Of a stretch of 64,000 bases of DNA, positions 63,775-64,000 are shown piece after piece. The stretch spans positions 1 through 64,000 of the forward strand of contig VCMS01000192.1 of assembly GCA_022539475.1 (NCBI GenBank), read 5' to 3'. Source of the stretch: Gracilaria domingensis. Taxonomy: Eukaryota; Rhodophyta; Florideophyceae; Gracilariales; Gracilariaceae. Below the pieces are notes generated by a model. The model searched no databases. It was given only the letters and a program-made list of their open reading frames with translations, and was not told the origin of the DNA. Each line of letters begins with the position of its first letter. Positions within the stretch are counted from its first letter, which is position 1. A program made the translations under genes and the position numbers.

Positions 63775-64000
63775 GTCCGGATGATATCCCCAAGATAACC
63801 CATATTAGAATTACGAAACCTGAAGATGTCCATTTGATCTCCTCAAGAAATCCATATGATTTACGTAAATGATGCTTAGATGATGCATGAAGTATACCCA
63901 AATGATAAGCGCCTGATACGCATATGATGTACGAAGAGATATCCATTGGATTTTGTGATGTCCAAATGATGCACCGTGGATTTCCGGACATCCATGGGAC
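63775..64000. other. AT-rich sequence replacing the rest of fossil 3
   Basis: RNase H similarity ends near 63775. From there to the window end the sequence is AT-rich, with repeated gatg-type words (gatgtccatttgat, aaatgatgcttagatgatgc, aaatgatgcaccg). No gene or known element is recognised. It may be a degenerate repeat or the edge of another insertion that continues beyond the window. Confidence 0.35.

Noticed and set aside
1-64000. CRISPR arrays, bacterial operons or ribosome binding sites
   Set aside because: The window is eukaryotic. The tandem repeats lack unique spacers of constant length and no Cas-type gene is present.
1-64000. tRNA and rRNA genes
   Set aside because: No stretch could be folded by eye into a cloverleaf with the usual conserved boxes, and no rRNA core sequence was recognised. 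A covariance-model scan would be needed to exclude tRNAs.

Overview
The window is eukaryotic nuclear DNA. Genes are long, intron-poor open frames, and decayed transposable elements of several classes fill much of the space. The style (compact intronless genes, many Ty3/Gypsy copies, an AIG1-like GTPase, a WD40 gene) best fits a red alga such as a florideophyte. An oomycete or a fungus cannot be excluded from sequence alone, so the host call is an inference.

Layout. 1-600: short GC-rich tandem repeats. 0.8-12.4 kb: a cluster of unfamiliar genes. It holds three members of one paralogous family (829-2628 +, 2643-3941 -, 8495-9715 +), a protein with a ParB/sulfiredoxin-like motif (4344-6293), a LINE RNase H relic (7609-8385) and a USP-like cysteine peptidase (10628-12403). 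12.4-16.4 kb: a 270-bp MITE, a 28-bp tandem repeat and a 3-kb satellite with a roughly 1.1-kb higher-order period. 16.7-20.8 kb: three decayed host-type genes (AIG1-like GTPase, DEAH-box helicase, WD40). 21.7-27.6 kb: a broken copy of a three-gene DNA transposon, with a PIF/Harbinger fragment joined on one side and a Gypsy fossil on the other. 27.6-44.1 kb: nested Ty3/Gypsy fossils, including a chromovirus-like copy with a conserved extra reading frame in antisense. 44.2-48.2 kb: gene-poor, with degenerate repeats, three tandem hairpins, a 145-bp direct repeat and a long palindrome. 48.3-57.2 kb: a second, nearly intact copy of the three-gene transposon. 57.3-58.5 kb: a foldback structure made of four palindromes. 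58.5-64 kb: another chromovirus-like fossil in the opposite orientation, with a small MITE in its integrase.

The most interesting content is the three-gene DNA transposon. A Plavaka-like (CACTA-related) transposase is read rightward. Convergent to it, a coiled-coil protein and a very unusual fusion are read leftward. The fusion joins an N6-adenine/N4-cytosine-type DNA methyltransferase to a SET (protein lysine methyltransferase) domain. The same order and orientation recur in the decayed copy at 22-27.6 kb, so the three genes travel together. I infer that this is a transposon carrying its own chromatin writer, able in principle to mark both DNA and histones at its own copies or targets. The 0.8-12.4 kb cluster may be a second undescribed module, but its members cannot be assigned a function here.
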